A DNA stretch of 64,000 nucleotides from Malus domestica (Eukaryota > Streptophyta > Magnoliopsida > Rosales > Rosaceae): positions 35,665,001-35,729,000 of the forward strand of contig NC_091671.1 of NCBI RefSeq assembly GCF_042453785.1, read 5' to 3'. The notes beneath the pieces were generated by a model. That model saw nothing but the letters and a program-made list of their open reading frames with translations, did not search any database and had not been told where the DNA came from. Shown here in pieces: positions 24,165 through 35,208 of the stretch (positions within the stretch are counted from its first letter, which is position 1; every line of letters begins with the position of its first letter). The translations under genes and the position numbers were made by a program.

Positions 24165-25836
24165 ATTGTTAGGAAATTTTTGAAACTTTGAATAAAAGTT
24201 TGAGTTCAAAATAGAGCAATCTGTTTTATGACCAGGCAATTGCCAATCTTTTGTCCAAAAGGGTTGTTTATGGTGAAGGTTTAGCTGTGGGGGTGTTAGA
24301 GATGTAACTATAATTCTATACGGAGTACAAATTTTGGTTATTTTTCTAAATTTCTTAATTGTAACGTGTTAAGAGGATGAATCACACATTGTGAAGTTAA
24401 ATAAGCTTATAAATAGGCTTATAAATAGAAATTGTACTTATGCTCCAAATTTCTTATTATGCACTTCAAACTTTTTATATTTGTGGACCCTAAAAATTAC
24501 ACAGACTAGGTCGAAGTAATCTAAGAGCTAACTACATTCTTCTATAAATGATTGCTGATGCAGGCGTGCCAATTTGCTACCGACCTTGGTCGGGCAAATA
24601 AGATGGATGTGATAGTGTGATGATGAAACACGTTGCCGACTTCTACACTGAGTGACTTCGGTCGAGGAAGGAACACTCTCATCCTTGAGTTCTAAAACAT
24701 GAAGACAAGGTTATACCTTTTGTTATAAAGTTTAATCTTCTACACCAGGTTCGGCCGCCTCAACTATATTTGTGAGAATATAGGTGCACCAAATCGGTAT
24801 TAGGTTGTAGGGGCAAATATATTCAAAAGAAATGAGCGTCTTTATGATTAAAGTTGTTCGACCGTCAAAATGCTAAACTTTGAACAATACTTTTGAATAA
24901 CTTATCATAGAACACCTCATTTCGCCAAGGGAGCTAATGAAGTGACCTCTTTCGACGGGAGAATTAAAGACTCTTCGCCGACTGAAACTTGGTGTAGATA
25001 GTCAATCAAACGAGGAGTAAGTGATGTTTAACCAAACTAAAGAAACACCTAGACCAAGCTGATAATACGAGTCTGCTGATGTTTAACCAAACTAAAATTG
25101 GTGCCAGTTTGTCAACCCAGTGATACTTAACTAAACTGAATATGTGATGATGCGTTAGTGGATCAGTTAGTCTTTCTCAAGGTATGAGAAGGTATCACTA
25201 AGCCAAAGATTTCGCGTATAACATTTGATTTGTATGTTGAGTAAAATGTCCTCTACATTACAAAACACTTATAGTAGTTATATATTTGCTTGGCATGGCC
25301 TGATACTTGTGCAGTATCTAATTCAATTTTTAACTGGAGAACAACATGCTGATGACTCACCCTCTGCTAGAGTGACTTGAATGTGATCCATCACTTTGTG
25401 TGCCATATCCTTTAGCCACCTACCTAGGAATTTTTTCAAGATAGGACAAAGCCTATCACTCCGCATATTCTTTGGGTTGAAGCCTATATATTACTTTCTG
25501 TAGCTAATGTCAGGACAAAGCCTATCATATCGCCGCCATCTGCCGACTCCAAAATCAATTTGAACTATACTGCTTACTGCCAGTCAACATCTCATTTAAT
25601 TTTCGTAAGAGAATGTCAATATAATTTCAATAAATTCTCACTGATACTATCTGTTAACAATAATTGAAAGTTATCATAATACTTAATAACTATCCACCGG
25701 TCTAGAACACAAAAATTGATAGTGCAAAAACAGGTCCAAACAATATTTAAAAGAAAATAAAATTATGAAGAGTGCACAATGAGATTTTTAAAGAGCCAAT
25801 GACACTTTTCTTATAAATAATTAGTTCACTCTCTCA

Positions 25837-25848
25837 TGGTATCAGAGC
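25837..25848 (+). other. tRNA-Met primer-site-like motif TGGTATCAGAGC
   Basis: The 12-mer matches the standard plant Copia primer-binding site and is preceded by ...CTCTCA, a plausible LTR end. No internal domain follows, so at most this is a fossil LTR/leader remnant. Confidence 0.35.
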
Positions 25849-26932
25849 ATTCATTCAGCTTAACAGTTCACGTGCTTCCATTGTCAACATGTTAGTCTTC
25901 AGAAACCTTACACTTGAGATGACGTGTTGAGAAAAATAAATCACATAGAGAAAATAAAAAAAATCATGCATAGACTTATAAGAAGTTGAGTTGCTCTCTT
26001 GTTGTCATTTAATTTTAGAGTGCGACTTCAAATTCCTTAGCAATGCACCTTGAAACTTCATTTGTAGGGTATCCTATCCAAATTTAACAACTTTGATTTT
26101 TAATTTTTAAGAAGTATGATGCCCCAAGCTTTCGTAGAAAACAACATGCAGAATCATGTAAACCTCACAAAAACTCCAGGACATGGTTTACTCCTAGCAA
26201 CCCATATGTATTCAACTGAAAATGGATGTGATTGATAGTTGTTGATCTATGAATCGGATTGATGATGATTTGCTTCATGTTAAATCATGAGCATCGCAAT
26301 ACAATTCAGCCAATTCATCAAAAACCAAGCCTTATATTTATATAAGTGAATGGAAACCGTGAATAAATAGATGAGAAAATTAAGACATAATACAAAGATG
26401 GATTGTTATTGATTCTAAAAATTCATCTTACATTCTTTCAAGTGAATCCTCATACTTGTACATAAAATGAGTTAAAAGTAATTATTTAGAGTGTCAAGAC
26501 ACTACAAAAAAATATGGCCTAAGAACACAATTGATTTGTGCCCTTTTAAATTTCATTGAGCACAAATATATATTGGTGCTCTTAGATGTCAATGAACACA
26601 AAACTATCACAAATGTGCTTTCTGAACAAAAAGGCACATTAGTTAGTGTCTAAACAAAAGTGTATTTGTGCCTATTAAAATTTGAACACAAAGTTTGTGT
26701 CACTATTTATGGATATCTGTATACTAATTTTTTTTTTATTAATTTACAAAAAACACAAAAAACATTTTTATGTGCCCTCTAATTTTATATATTTAAACCA
26801 TTTGATTTTATAGGCACAATGTTCATGTCTTCCTTCACCAGTCTGGACACAAATCATATTTTAGTATTAGTTTTTATTGATCAAGGTGCCCCACACACAC
26901 GTTTCATCATCATCACCTGGCAAATCCATTGT

Positions 26933-29257
26933 TGACACACCCCGACCTAAATCAGGGCGTGCTGGCCGTCACGTGAGAGTGACGTAACCATATGCACAGT
27001 GCGGAAGCAATAATGATATGGAGAAATACGAGCGAATAAAAAACCAAACTTCTAAAAGTACTAGCTAAAATAAGATGCTAGTGCGAGATTAAGTGTGAAA
27101 TACACAATCAGAGCATAAATAGCCTAAGTGCAGTCCGACTGGACAAGTACTAATTATACAACACCCAAAGGTGATCCTACATTTGTGATGTTCTGTCAGA
27201 ACCACTGTCGAAATCCCCGTGAGCCACCAAAGCACTTCTACCTAAAACCTAAAGAGGCGCAAAACAGAAAGTGTGAGTTGGCAAAAACAAAGCTTTTCAA
27301 ATACATTTCATTTATCAAAAGCGCTAACCCCCCCCCCCCGCCGTAAAACCCGTATAATTTCCCATAAAAATAATATATGTTATATCAGAAATCATGATCA
27401 GGATGAAAATCCATAGAAATATACCATGCCAAAGTATCTCAATGAAATGCTATAAGTAATCCAGTTAAAATATATCAATGTCAGATATCATATCAGCCGG
27501 ATCCACCTAACGTGACCTGCACGGCTGAGTCTATAGCTCATAACCAATCTCAATTATATCAAATCCTGCACACGAGTCGGAACCACTAAAGTGGTCTGTA
27601 CAACAAGACTAGGTGTAAAATAAATATGCTCTAGTGCCACGATCACGTAAAGACTGTGCGAATGATCACGGATCACCTACGAGTCGGAACCACTTATAAT
27701 GGTCTATACAACAAGCATGTGCACCTAACTTGGATCCAAGGTGAGCATATGGTGCAGGAGGTGAACATCACGTGAAGGACCGTGCCCTAACTCTGGGCGG
27801 GAGCACTAACACTGGATGCATGTTTATGAGCTCTCAATGCATCACATCATATCTCGCATAACTAAAGCAATCTCATATCTTTAATTTATGAACTTACCTA
27901 GCACTTACCTGTGCGTCCGCAACACTAATCATAAATATATGCAACTACTAATGCATAAATAAAATAGGCAGATACTTTGCATGGCATTTCAAAACGTATA
28001 ATCATTCAAATTCATTTTCTGGGAAAAAAATCTCAAGTATATAGGTATATACGGAAAACCAAAAGCCCACTCACTGGTATGTCGAAGGGTCGTAGTCCCC
28101 GAGCCTCGATTGATGGCACTCGTCCTCTGGATAGGTCTCATATATACGCGAAATAACTAAATAAACGTTAATTAAAGCACACAACAAAAATTAACTAATA
28201 ATTTCTCATACATTGCTCAAATGGGGTATTTGAATATACCACCAAGACCTACTCAACCTCAGGAATATCCCCATATTTTTAGAAAAAATTTCCGAGCACC
28301 TATGCGCCCTCATGCGCCAGCCAATGCACGGCCAGACGTGCGGTTCACGCGCAGGCACGTGTTTGGCACACCAAACGGATTCCCTAATGGCGTTAGGGAA
28401 TATTCTGTTAAAAATCAGCATATACCGTTATAATTACTTGACGGCATTAGCATATTCCGTCAACTTTGACGGAATATTCTCCTCATTCTTCCTTGGTTCG
28501 CCAAAGTCCAGCGTCGGTGCCGCTGTTATCGCCGAAAACTGGAAAAATCTTTAAAACTTCATATCTTCTTCGATTCTTAACCAAAATTCATGAATTATAT
28601 ACCAAAATGAAGCTTAGGGCTAGAAGAACAAGACCTTACCACTTTTAGGACCTAAAACCTGCAAAATCTCGCTGGGAAAACCTCGATACTTCGGCCACCT
28701 CTGCAATTCCGCGAACTGGGACTTCCCGATGTCCAAATCACTTCAAAATTCTTCCCCAAGCTTCGTGAAGATGTTCTAAAGCTTCCTAAGGTCTTAAAAC
28801 TCACTGAAAAGTCCACGATCGAATGAACAGTGCTCCAAAACTGGGTTATCTGGTTCTCGAGAAAACAAGGTATTCACGTCCAACCAACGCTAAAGATCAA
28901 CTCCTAAGGTTGCAAGGAGCATGAAAACAACTTCCAAACCCCGATCAATGAATGGATAGCTAAGGTGGGAGTTGTTTGTACGATCGTACAGAAAATGGAG
29001 AAAAATCGAGAGGGAATGAGAAAGAGAAAGTCAGCGAGAGAGCATGTGGGAGAGTGTGTGTGTGGTCCAGCTTTAGGTTACTAACAACAACAAAACCATT
29101 AACTTTAAGTTCCAAAAACTTAGGAACTAACTAGATTAGTCTAAAACCCAAACTCAAACCACACCACTACATAATGTGCTCAACGTCCAAGGGTGTAAAA
29201 GGAATTAGCACGCTATCGAGGATAAAATAATATATACATTCGGGACGGGTTGTCACA
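26933..29257 (-). mobile_element. Large solo-LTR-like insertion inside the CACTA element
   Basis: Ends are TGACACACCCCGACC and ...CGGGACGGGTTGTCACA, giving TG...CA termini. The flanking pentamers ATTGT (26928-26932) and ACTGT (29258-29262) match at four of five positions. The length of ~2.3 kb, absence of coding capacity and GACC/GGGACGGG ends resemble long LTRs of plant Gypsy elements; orientation is uncertain but the reverse strand looks more LTR-like. The CG-rich core near 28.3 kb contrasts with its AT-rich host. If the target duplication is real, this is a solo LTR left by recombination. Confidence 0.5.
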
Positions 29258-29699
29258 ACTGTTTAGATCAAGCGGATGTTTTCTAAATTTATTTTCTTAT
29301 TCGATACTTTCTGCTGTCAAATTACAGGGCTTTACCCACTGGATCAGTTCTTGAAAAAATTACGGAGTCAAAATTTATTCAAATAAGAGTCTACAAACCA
29401 ACAAAAATTTGTTTGTCAGCACCACTTTATGTGTTTTTTTTTCCTTTACATTTAGCACACACAAAACATTAGATTATAAAATCAATTATAAAATTGTGGT
29501 AAATAATGGTATGGGTCTTCACATAGACAAATGACACAATTTGAAAATAAATGCCCATTGAATATTATAATTATAAATTTCCTTTTTGTGACACAAATTT
29601 TAAAAATTGTGTCCAGTAAATAGTAATAAAAAATAAATCATTCCACTTCCCATACAACAAAAGAATATATTGGCATAATTATGGATTTTTGCATTTGAA

Positions 29700-30130
29700 T
29701 TATTTTAATATTGTTTATGTTTGAGTGGTGTGCCGTGGGACCTACCCACGTGTGAGTCTCTCTTCCCCGTGCAAACCCCTCATTTTCCCCTCACTTCTTT
29801 CTACCATCCCTACACCTATCTCTCTTCCTCCCGCGGTTCATCTTCTTTCTTCTCCCTCTGTCCCTCATCCTTCTCTTCTCTCTCTTGGCTCGCTTCTCCC
29901 CAAGCAACATAGCCACCACGTTCTCCGGCAACTTCAAACACCAAATCACCACCATCCTCTTCCCAACCTCACACCAACACAGAACTAGAACCCAGAGTCC
30001 CAGAACTTAGACTCAAACCTCAAATCAAATAACCATAGCTCCGTCTCGAATCCGAGAGAGTTCCGGCGAGCTCATTGCTTTCCCTACCAAGGTAAGGTCT
30101 GTAACTACCTCCGTTTAATTCCTTTCGATG
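29700..30130 (+). other. CT-rich leader-like region within the CACTA element
   Basis: A pyrimidine-rich stretch with repeated CTTCTCTC-type motifs, then AGAGTTCCGGCGAGCTC and a donor-like CCAAG/GTAAGG at ~30093. A later acceptor-like CTTCGCAG/GAAGAGG lies near 30.81 kb. It resembles a plant gene 5' UTR and first intron, but no protein frame is recognisable. Overlapping small ORFs are composition artefacts. Confidence 0.35.
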
Positions 30131-31665
30131 TTCTAAGTTGGTTTCTATCCTTGCATGTGAAATTTCCTTAGCTAAAATCTCCACTGTTCCGGCGAGTTGC
30201 AGGTTTCCTGAGATTTTTTGACCAAATCTCATCGTCTTGGACGAGATTGACACCACAAATGAACTCCCTATAATCCCATGGAACATATTCGAGCTTTACA
30301 TGCTCAAAATTGTCAGGGATTCGTAGAGACCTAAGCTAGGCTTTTAGGCCAATTTTCGACCACCTCTAGCCATCCTTTGGCCTCGATTTTGGTAAAATCA
30401 AACTCCTCTTAATCCCAACTTCATTTTGACATACTGTGTATTACAAATGGTTGAGATTTATTGCAGATCTGCTTCTATTTCGAATCCAAATAGGTATTGA
30501 TTTTAATTTTTTTATTTGTTTGTGTGTAATTTGAGATGGAATGTGGAAGTGGTTTGAATTTACGGTGTATTTATTCTGGTGTCTAACAACTATACTTAAA
30601 TCACGTGACTCTAGATTTAACATTCTACCTACTGATATCATGAATACAATTGTTAAGAATGAGTTTTCAAAATTGCTGGTGATATTGTGAACTTATTCAA
30701 ATCATTTTAGAGAAAATACATCTATTTTGATATTCATGTATTTTCCCTTCATTTTCGTTCTTCTTGTAAGTTGTGTGGTTTCTTTATCTTTGAGGTTTTT
30801 ATTCATAACCTTCGCAGGAAGAGGCCTAGATTCTGTATAGACCGGATGATTAATTTATTTGTGGAACAAGAAGATGGGATGAAGTAAAAGCTTTCTGGGA
30901 AAGATTCAAGTGTTCATAAATGCTTGTTTTCATTATTCGTATGAATTGATTGTTTGTAGAACTAAATTGTAAAAACTTGTTTGTAATATTTGAATTTGTA
31001 TTGTTTTTAAATATTTTACCGATTGGGCACAAAAACAAAATTGTGCTAACATGGCTTGGAAAGAGTCAGAACTGTCAGAACTGAGAAACAAAAGAAACCC
31101 TATTTGTGCTGAGCTTTTTGGGCATCAAAGACCATATTGTGCCCAATGATCAAAGGTGACGCCCATAGAGGGCACATATATAAATATAGTTGCTGCATTG
31201 TTGCTATTGGTTTATGGGCACAATTGTTGGTGCTTTTTGGCCTCAAATGGCACAAATAATTTATTGTGTGCAGTGCTTGTAGTGAGAACATATCTCTAGA
31301 AAATCATTTTTATAACCTAATGACATAAAGCATACTAGAAAATCAATTTGTAGACAACGCAAAATCGTGTACGGTGGCACTATAGGATTCATACAACCAA
31401 CCCGACCTAATGGAATAAGGAGTGATTGTTGTTGTTATACTAATCCTCCACATCCAATCACATTTGTTTAGATTATTAAAGACGTAATTGAGACAATTAG
31501 CACATCGAACAAAATTTCACGTGTGCAACGGTCCATGGATGCCAGCAAACAAAATTGTGAATGATTTTGTTTTACCTTGGTAGCTAGTGGAATGCATGGA
31601 CTAGACTACAAGGTTTTGTCTCATTTATCAGTGCTTGCACACATCATTATAATGTGAAGGTAATA

Positions 31666-31813
31666 GGGGTGTGCTATTCACACATCCTTTTTTACTTCTC
31701 ATACATCCCTTGTTAATTTCTGTCCGTTGATCTTCTTCAATTCATCCGATCCGACGGCCGAAAATAAAAAAAGTGTGGGAGAAGTAAAAATAGATGTGTG
31801 GATATCACACCCC
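31666..31813. mobile_element. Mutator-type MITE with perfect 9-bp target duplication
   Basis: 148 bp. The left end is GGGGTGTGCTATTCACACA and the reverse-complemented right end GGGGTGTGATATCCACACA. It is flanked by AAGGTAATA on both sides (31657-31665 and 31814-31822), a perfect 9-bp duplication as made by Mutator-like transposases. The same family is present inverted at 33991-34136. It ends 17 bp before the TATA box of the downstream CLE gene. Confidence 0.9.
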
Positions 31814-31830
31814 AAGGTAATATTGAGGCC

Positions 31831-31840
31831 TATATATATA
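31831..31840 (+). promoter_or_regulatory. TATA box of the first CLE gene
   Basis: CCTATATATATAGAAA lies 95 bp before the CLE start codon, a normal plant spacing for a TATA box plus a short leader. It is the only strong TATA motif between the MITE and the ATG. Confidence 0.65.
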
Positions 31841-31925
31841 GAAATCTATACGTTCAATCATTCCCGGCTCATAGGATCTCAACTCTCTACAGATTGAGCA
31901 ATTTTGAAGACACATTGCCTCCACA

Positions 31926-32171
31926 ATGGTTGCTAGTGCTAGCCTCAAATACTCCTTCTGCCTTTTCCTGGTGTTGCTTACATTTTCCAACTCTGAGTCT
32001 CGTTCTCCTCCTCTTCCATTATTAAACAAGATTACCACAGAGCGGCCATTGATGCAGGATGCCAAACAGGTCTTGAAGGCTAGTATTGCAAGACAAGCTG
32101 CAGCTGCTGGAAGTCGATTACCAAAGTCCAAGCGAGTCAGCCCGGGTGGACCTGACGGCCAGCATCATTAA
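31926..32171 (+). CDS. CLE family secreted peptide precursor (Gly9 variant)
   Basis: Single-exon, 81 residues. The N-terminus has a hydrophobic signal peptide (residues ~7-22, FCLFLVLLTF core), followed by a variable polar stretch and a C-terminal dodecapeptide RVSPGGPDGQHH (residues 70-81) right before the stop. That is the CLE motif of plant CLAVATA3/ESR peptides, which are cleaved out, modified and perceived by CLV1/BAM-type LRR receptor kinases at the cell surface to control stem-cell and vascular cell fate. Length, single exon and motif position all fit the family. It is odd at position 9, where nearly all CLE peptides I know have Pro (PDP), because it has Gly. KSK/R directly before the motif fits the usual basic processing context. 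Its promoter begins just after a MITE, and another MITE-like element lies ~30 bp downstream of the stop. A second CLE gene lies 4.6 kb away on the same strand. The call is firm; activity is unknown. Confidence 0.88.
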   Translation: MVASASLKYSFCLFLVLLTFSNSESRSPPLPLLNKITTERPLMQDAKQVLKASIARQAAAAGSRLPKSKRVSPGGPDGQHH

Positions 32172-32202
32172 CGTGTCATTGGGCAATATTCCTGCAACAG
32201 TA

Positions 32203-32356
32203 ATGCTAGAGAGACTAAATTTAGAGACAAAATTTGCAAATTAAATGATGTGTCACCAATAAAAATGAGCACGTTTATCAACACTGTAATAAATCAATCA
32301 TCAACTTCTATGTTTTTAGTTTCTAAAATTTTGTCTACAAAGTTAATATTTCTAGC
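32203..32356. mobile_element. MITE-like element just downstream of the first CLE gene
   Basis: The left end AATGCTAGAGAGACTAAATT and the reverse-complemented right end GACGCTAGAAATATTAACTT share GCTAGA, and then both have AGACAAAATTT at about the same depth (inverted). It is ~150 bp, AT-rich, with no coding. The target duplication is unclear. It lies 31 bp after the CLE stop codon and probably contributes to the 3' UTR. Confidence 0.5.
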
Positions 32357-33981
32357 GTCTTTTTTGCAAGAAGGGTGGCTTGAATAGAGGTTTTTTCCTT
32401 GATTTTGTTTCGTATTATGATTCAACAAGTCTCGTACGTCTGTCAGACAGAGTGGATGTTGACCGAATAGTGATTGCCTACTTTCAAACCTTTTGTGACC
32501 ACTAAATTTCGTACCTAAAACTTTTATCCAGTTGAGTTATTTCTTGTTCGCATGAGAAGCACAAACTTTTAACTTTAGTCACTTATTGAATTCTTTCTCC
32601 GAATTAAAATATTGAAACTTGTAATCCTAACATGAATATTCATTCATGGAGTAGATAAAAGTTAATAAAAGTAGGAGGAAAATTAATATAAAATGGCTGT
32701 TATATGAAATTGTACGGCTGATGTACTTATATATAACCAACTATTATATAGATATATAGTTTATCCATCAATCATAAGCAAGCCCCTAGACCATTCAGAA
32801 TTTTAATTAGTTGTGCGGCTAGTGCTACGGATAGGATTAATCTATTGTTTACAAAAGGGGATCATTATTGGACTCCAATTAATCAATCTTTAAAAGTGAT
32901 TAATTAATTAAACTACCATAAATCCTGACAGGTAATTAACACTAGTGCCTTGTCAACATATCAAGGTGATTATATATCCTATTATGTGGGTTTTTAATCA
33001 CAAATCACTCCTGAAATTTACATAAATCATTATTTTTGTTTTCAAGTTGAAGGCCGATTAATGTAATCCTTGAACTTACTGTCGCACATCAATGTCATCG
33101 ATACCATCCAATTTTGTTAATTTTTCTTGTTTGTTTGATGAAGTAACACACGATTGGACTCACATCCAAATACCGTACCGTCCAATTTCATTAATTTTTT
33201 TTGTTAGTTTGACGACATGACCCACAATTGGGCTTATACATATAAGGTGCGACATGAGTCAGACCTTTTTTAATCATAATAAGTGGTGGATTGGTTTGGT
33301 TGATAGAGTCTTCTCATCCAACTCATTATGTATAGTGTTCAAACCATCTCTTTTCCCTTAGTATAATTTAAATTCGTAATATTGGTTGTAATGAAAAAAA
33401 CATGGTCGCACGTAATAAATTTATATGTAGATTGGCAGGTATAGACTATGTCAGCTAACCAAGAAAGTGTGTCCATAATAGTTTAGATTATATATATCCT
33501 CTTTCAAAATTGCCTAAAACTTGGTAAAAATCATTTCAAGGATGAAAAAACGAAATATAGATTGGCATTGATGGAAATCATTAATTTAATGGGTAACTGA
33601 ACTTAAAACCTTAAAGTTAAGACATGAATAGATAACCTCCTTGACTGAGATGGATGGAATCATATTAACTTATATTTAAGCTTTTTTTTTTAAAAAATCG
33701 AAATTATTATTATTAAGAGATGGGAGAATTTAAAACTATTACAATAATTTAGAAGATAAGAAATTTTTAAATCTATAAAAACTCAACACTTTATCCACTA
33801 AAATATTAGACAACATGCATTAAACAATAAATCATTGATGTTTCAATGTATTATTCATGCATGGTGCTCTAGCACTTATCCAATACCCATATCCAAATTG
33901 GACGGGAACTTAATTTGGTGAATGCATGAGTCCCTTGATTGTCATATCAAAGTTGGTAACTTAGCTGTATTATCCATTTTC
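32357..33981. other. AT-rich intergenic DNA between MITEs
   Basis: I see no gene. There are two diverged direct repeats around CCAATTT(C/T)(A/G)TTAATTTTT followed by TTGTTTGA/TTAGTTTGA (about 33113-33145 and 33181-33215). Otherwise unremarkable. Confidence 0.5.
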
Positions 33982-33990
33982 TAGACAAAA

Positions 33991-34136
33991 GTGTGTGATA
34001 TCCACACACCCTTTTTACTTTTCATACATCCTTCTAATTTTTGGCCGTCGGATCGGATGAAATGAAGAAGATCAACGGACAAAATTAACAAAGGGTGTGT
34101 AAGAAATAAAAATGGGTGTGTAAATAGCACACCTCC
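33991..34136. mobile_element. Second copy of the Mutator-type MITE, inverted
   Basis: 146 bp. It starts GTGTGTGATATCCACACACC and its reverse complement starts GGAGGTGTGCTATTTACACA. The duplicated 9-mer TAGACAAAA flanks it (33982-33990 and 34137-34145). Internal sequence (GGCCGTCGGATCGGATGAA) is the reverse complement of the copy at 31666-31813, so the two copies face each other around the first CLE gene. Confidence 0.85.
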
Positions 34137-34145
34137 TAGACAAAA

Positions 34146-35208
34146 TGTGATTATCTCAACTCCTGAAATGACGTGACCTTTCTGCCTTCTTGTGTCATCC
34201 TTTTATATCTTGTTTGCCAACCATTTAAAGAACGTTTTTTTTTTAAACGAAGTTGGCTCTTTGTATTTTTAGTTTGTTTACTTTTTGTTAAAGATAACTT
34301 CATTAAAAAGATAGCAATTAGAGAGAAAAGATTCATCTAGGAACAAAAATATTAATGCAATTGGATTATAGAATATAGGTTCACATGACACATTGGATAT
34401 GTGCGTAAAACTCTAATTAACATACATAAGCAAGACCTAAGAATCTATATGTACACTAAGATAAGCAATATGCGAGGCAGCCTTGGCATAATTAGAGTTG
34501 TAATTAAGCGATATCTGAACATCCAAAACCATAGACTATATAACTACAAGTAGGTGAAATTTATCATATTCTCTTTGAATAAAAAAAGATAGATAATTAT
34601 GACTTATCATCAGTTATTTTCTTTCTTCTATAAGGGGAAAAACAAAAGTCATAGACTACGTGGCCCTCAAACGATATTCCTCAAAATGCAGTGTCAGCAA
34701 GATCCACTTGCTTGTGGCTATCCGGATGTGCGAAAAGCCGAAGGGGTTGTCTTTGTGAATTTTCTAGGGTCATTCTTGTGATGACTTGGGAGATAAGGGA
34801 AAAGAGTAGATGTGACGAAAAAACGAAGTGCTGACTGCAGTCGGTGAGAGGAGAGAGACTGATCTGTGGGATTTATAAAATTTTATATCAGACAAGACAT
34901 CCATTTCTTGCAGTATTCAATTACACATGAGTGCTTTAAATAAACTAATCAAACAACTATAAGAAAGATTCTCCGACTTTTTCTAATTGCTTCAATCTAT
35001 ATCTTTTATATATAAAGCCAATAGAAAAGGTAAATAGTGATTTTGATATCATCACATTTTAATAAAAATATTTGGATAAAAATACTTCAAAGATAAAAAA
35101 AAACTTTAAAGATATCTCAAAATAATGCATCAAATAAGGCAAAAGTATTTTCATCATTGTAATAGTATTTTTTTAATAATTAATTTTTTTATACTTTTTT
35201 AATTAGTA
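34146..35208. other. AT-rich intergenic DNA
   Basis: Short ORFs at 34151-34336 (-) and 34599-34781 (+) have no recognisable domain. No RNA gene or element ends seen. Confidence 0.5.

Larger units (their letters stand above)
22626..26496. other. Long intergenic stretch with degraded repeats
   Basis: No intact gene. It holds a (GA)n tract at about 23650-23676, a short unrecognised ORF at 23922-24164, a ~1 kb region (24.5-25.6 kb) with short direct repeats such as TGATGTTTAACCAAACTAAA (25023 and 25078), and a TGGTATCAGAGC primer-site-like motif near 25837. Probably old transposon debris. Confidence 0.5.
26500..31284. mobile_element. Non-autonomous CACTA (En/Spm) DNA transposon
   Basis: It begins CACTACAAAAAAA and ends ...GTGCTTGTAGTG, the inverted CACTA terminus. 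It is flanked by the 3-bp target duplication AGA (26497-26499 and 31285-31287), as expected for this superfamily. Subterminal regions carry many short motifs in both orientations, such as TTTGTGCC/GGCACAAA and GAGCACAAA, typical transposase-binding repeats. At ~4.8 kb it includes a 2.3 kb nested insertion (26933-29257), so the original element was ~2.4 kb. No TNP1/TNP2-type transposase is visible. A CT-rich, leader-like stretch followed by donor-like ACCAAGGTAAGG near 30.09 kb may be remains of a transposon or captured gene 5' end. Confidence 0.85.
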
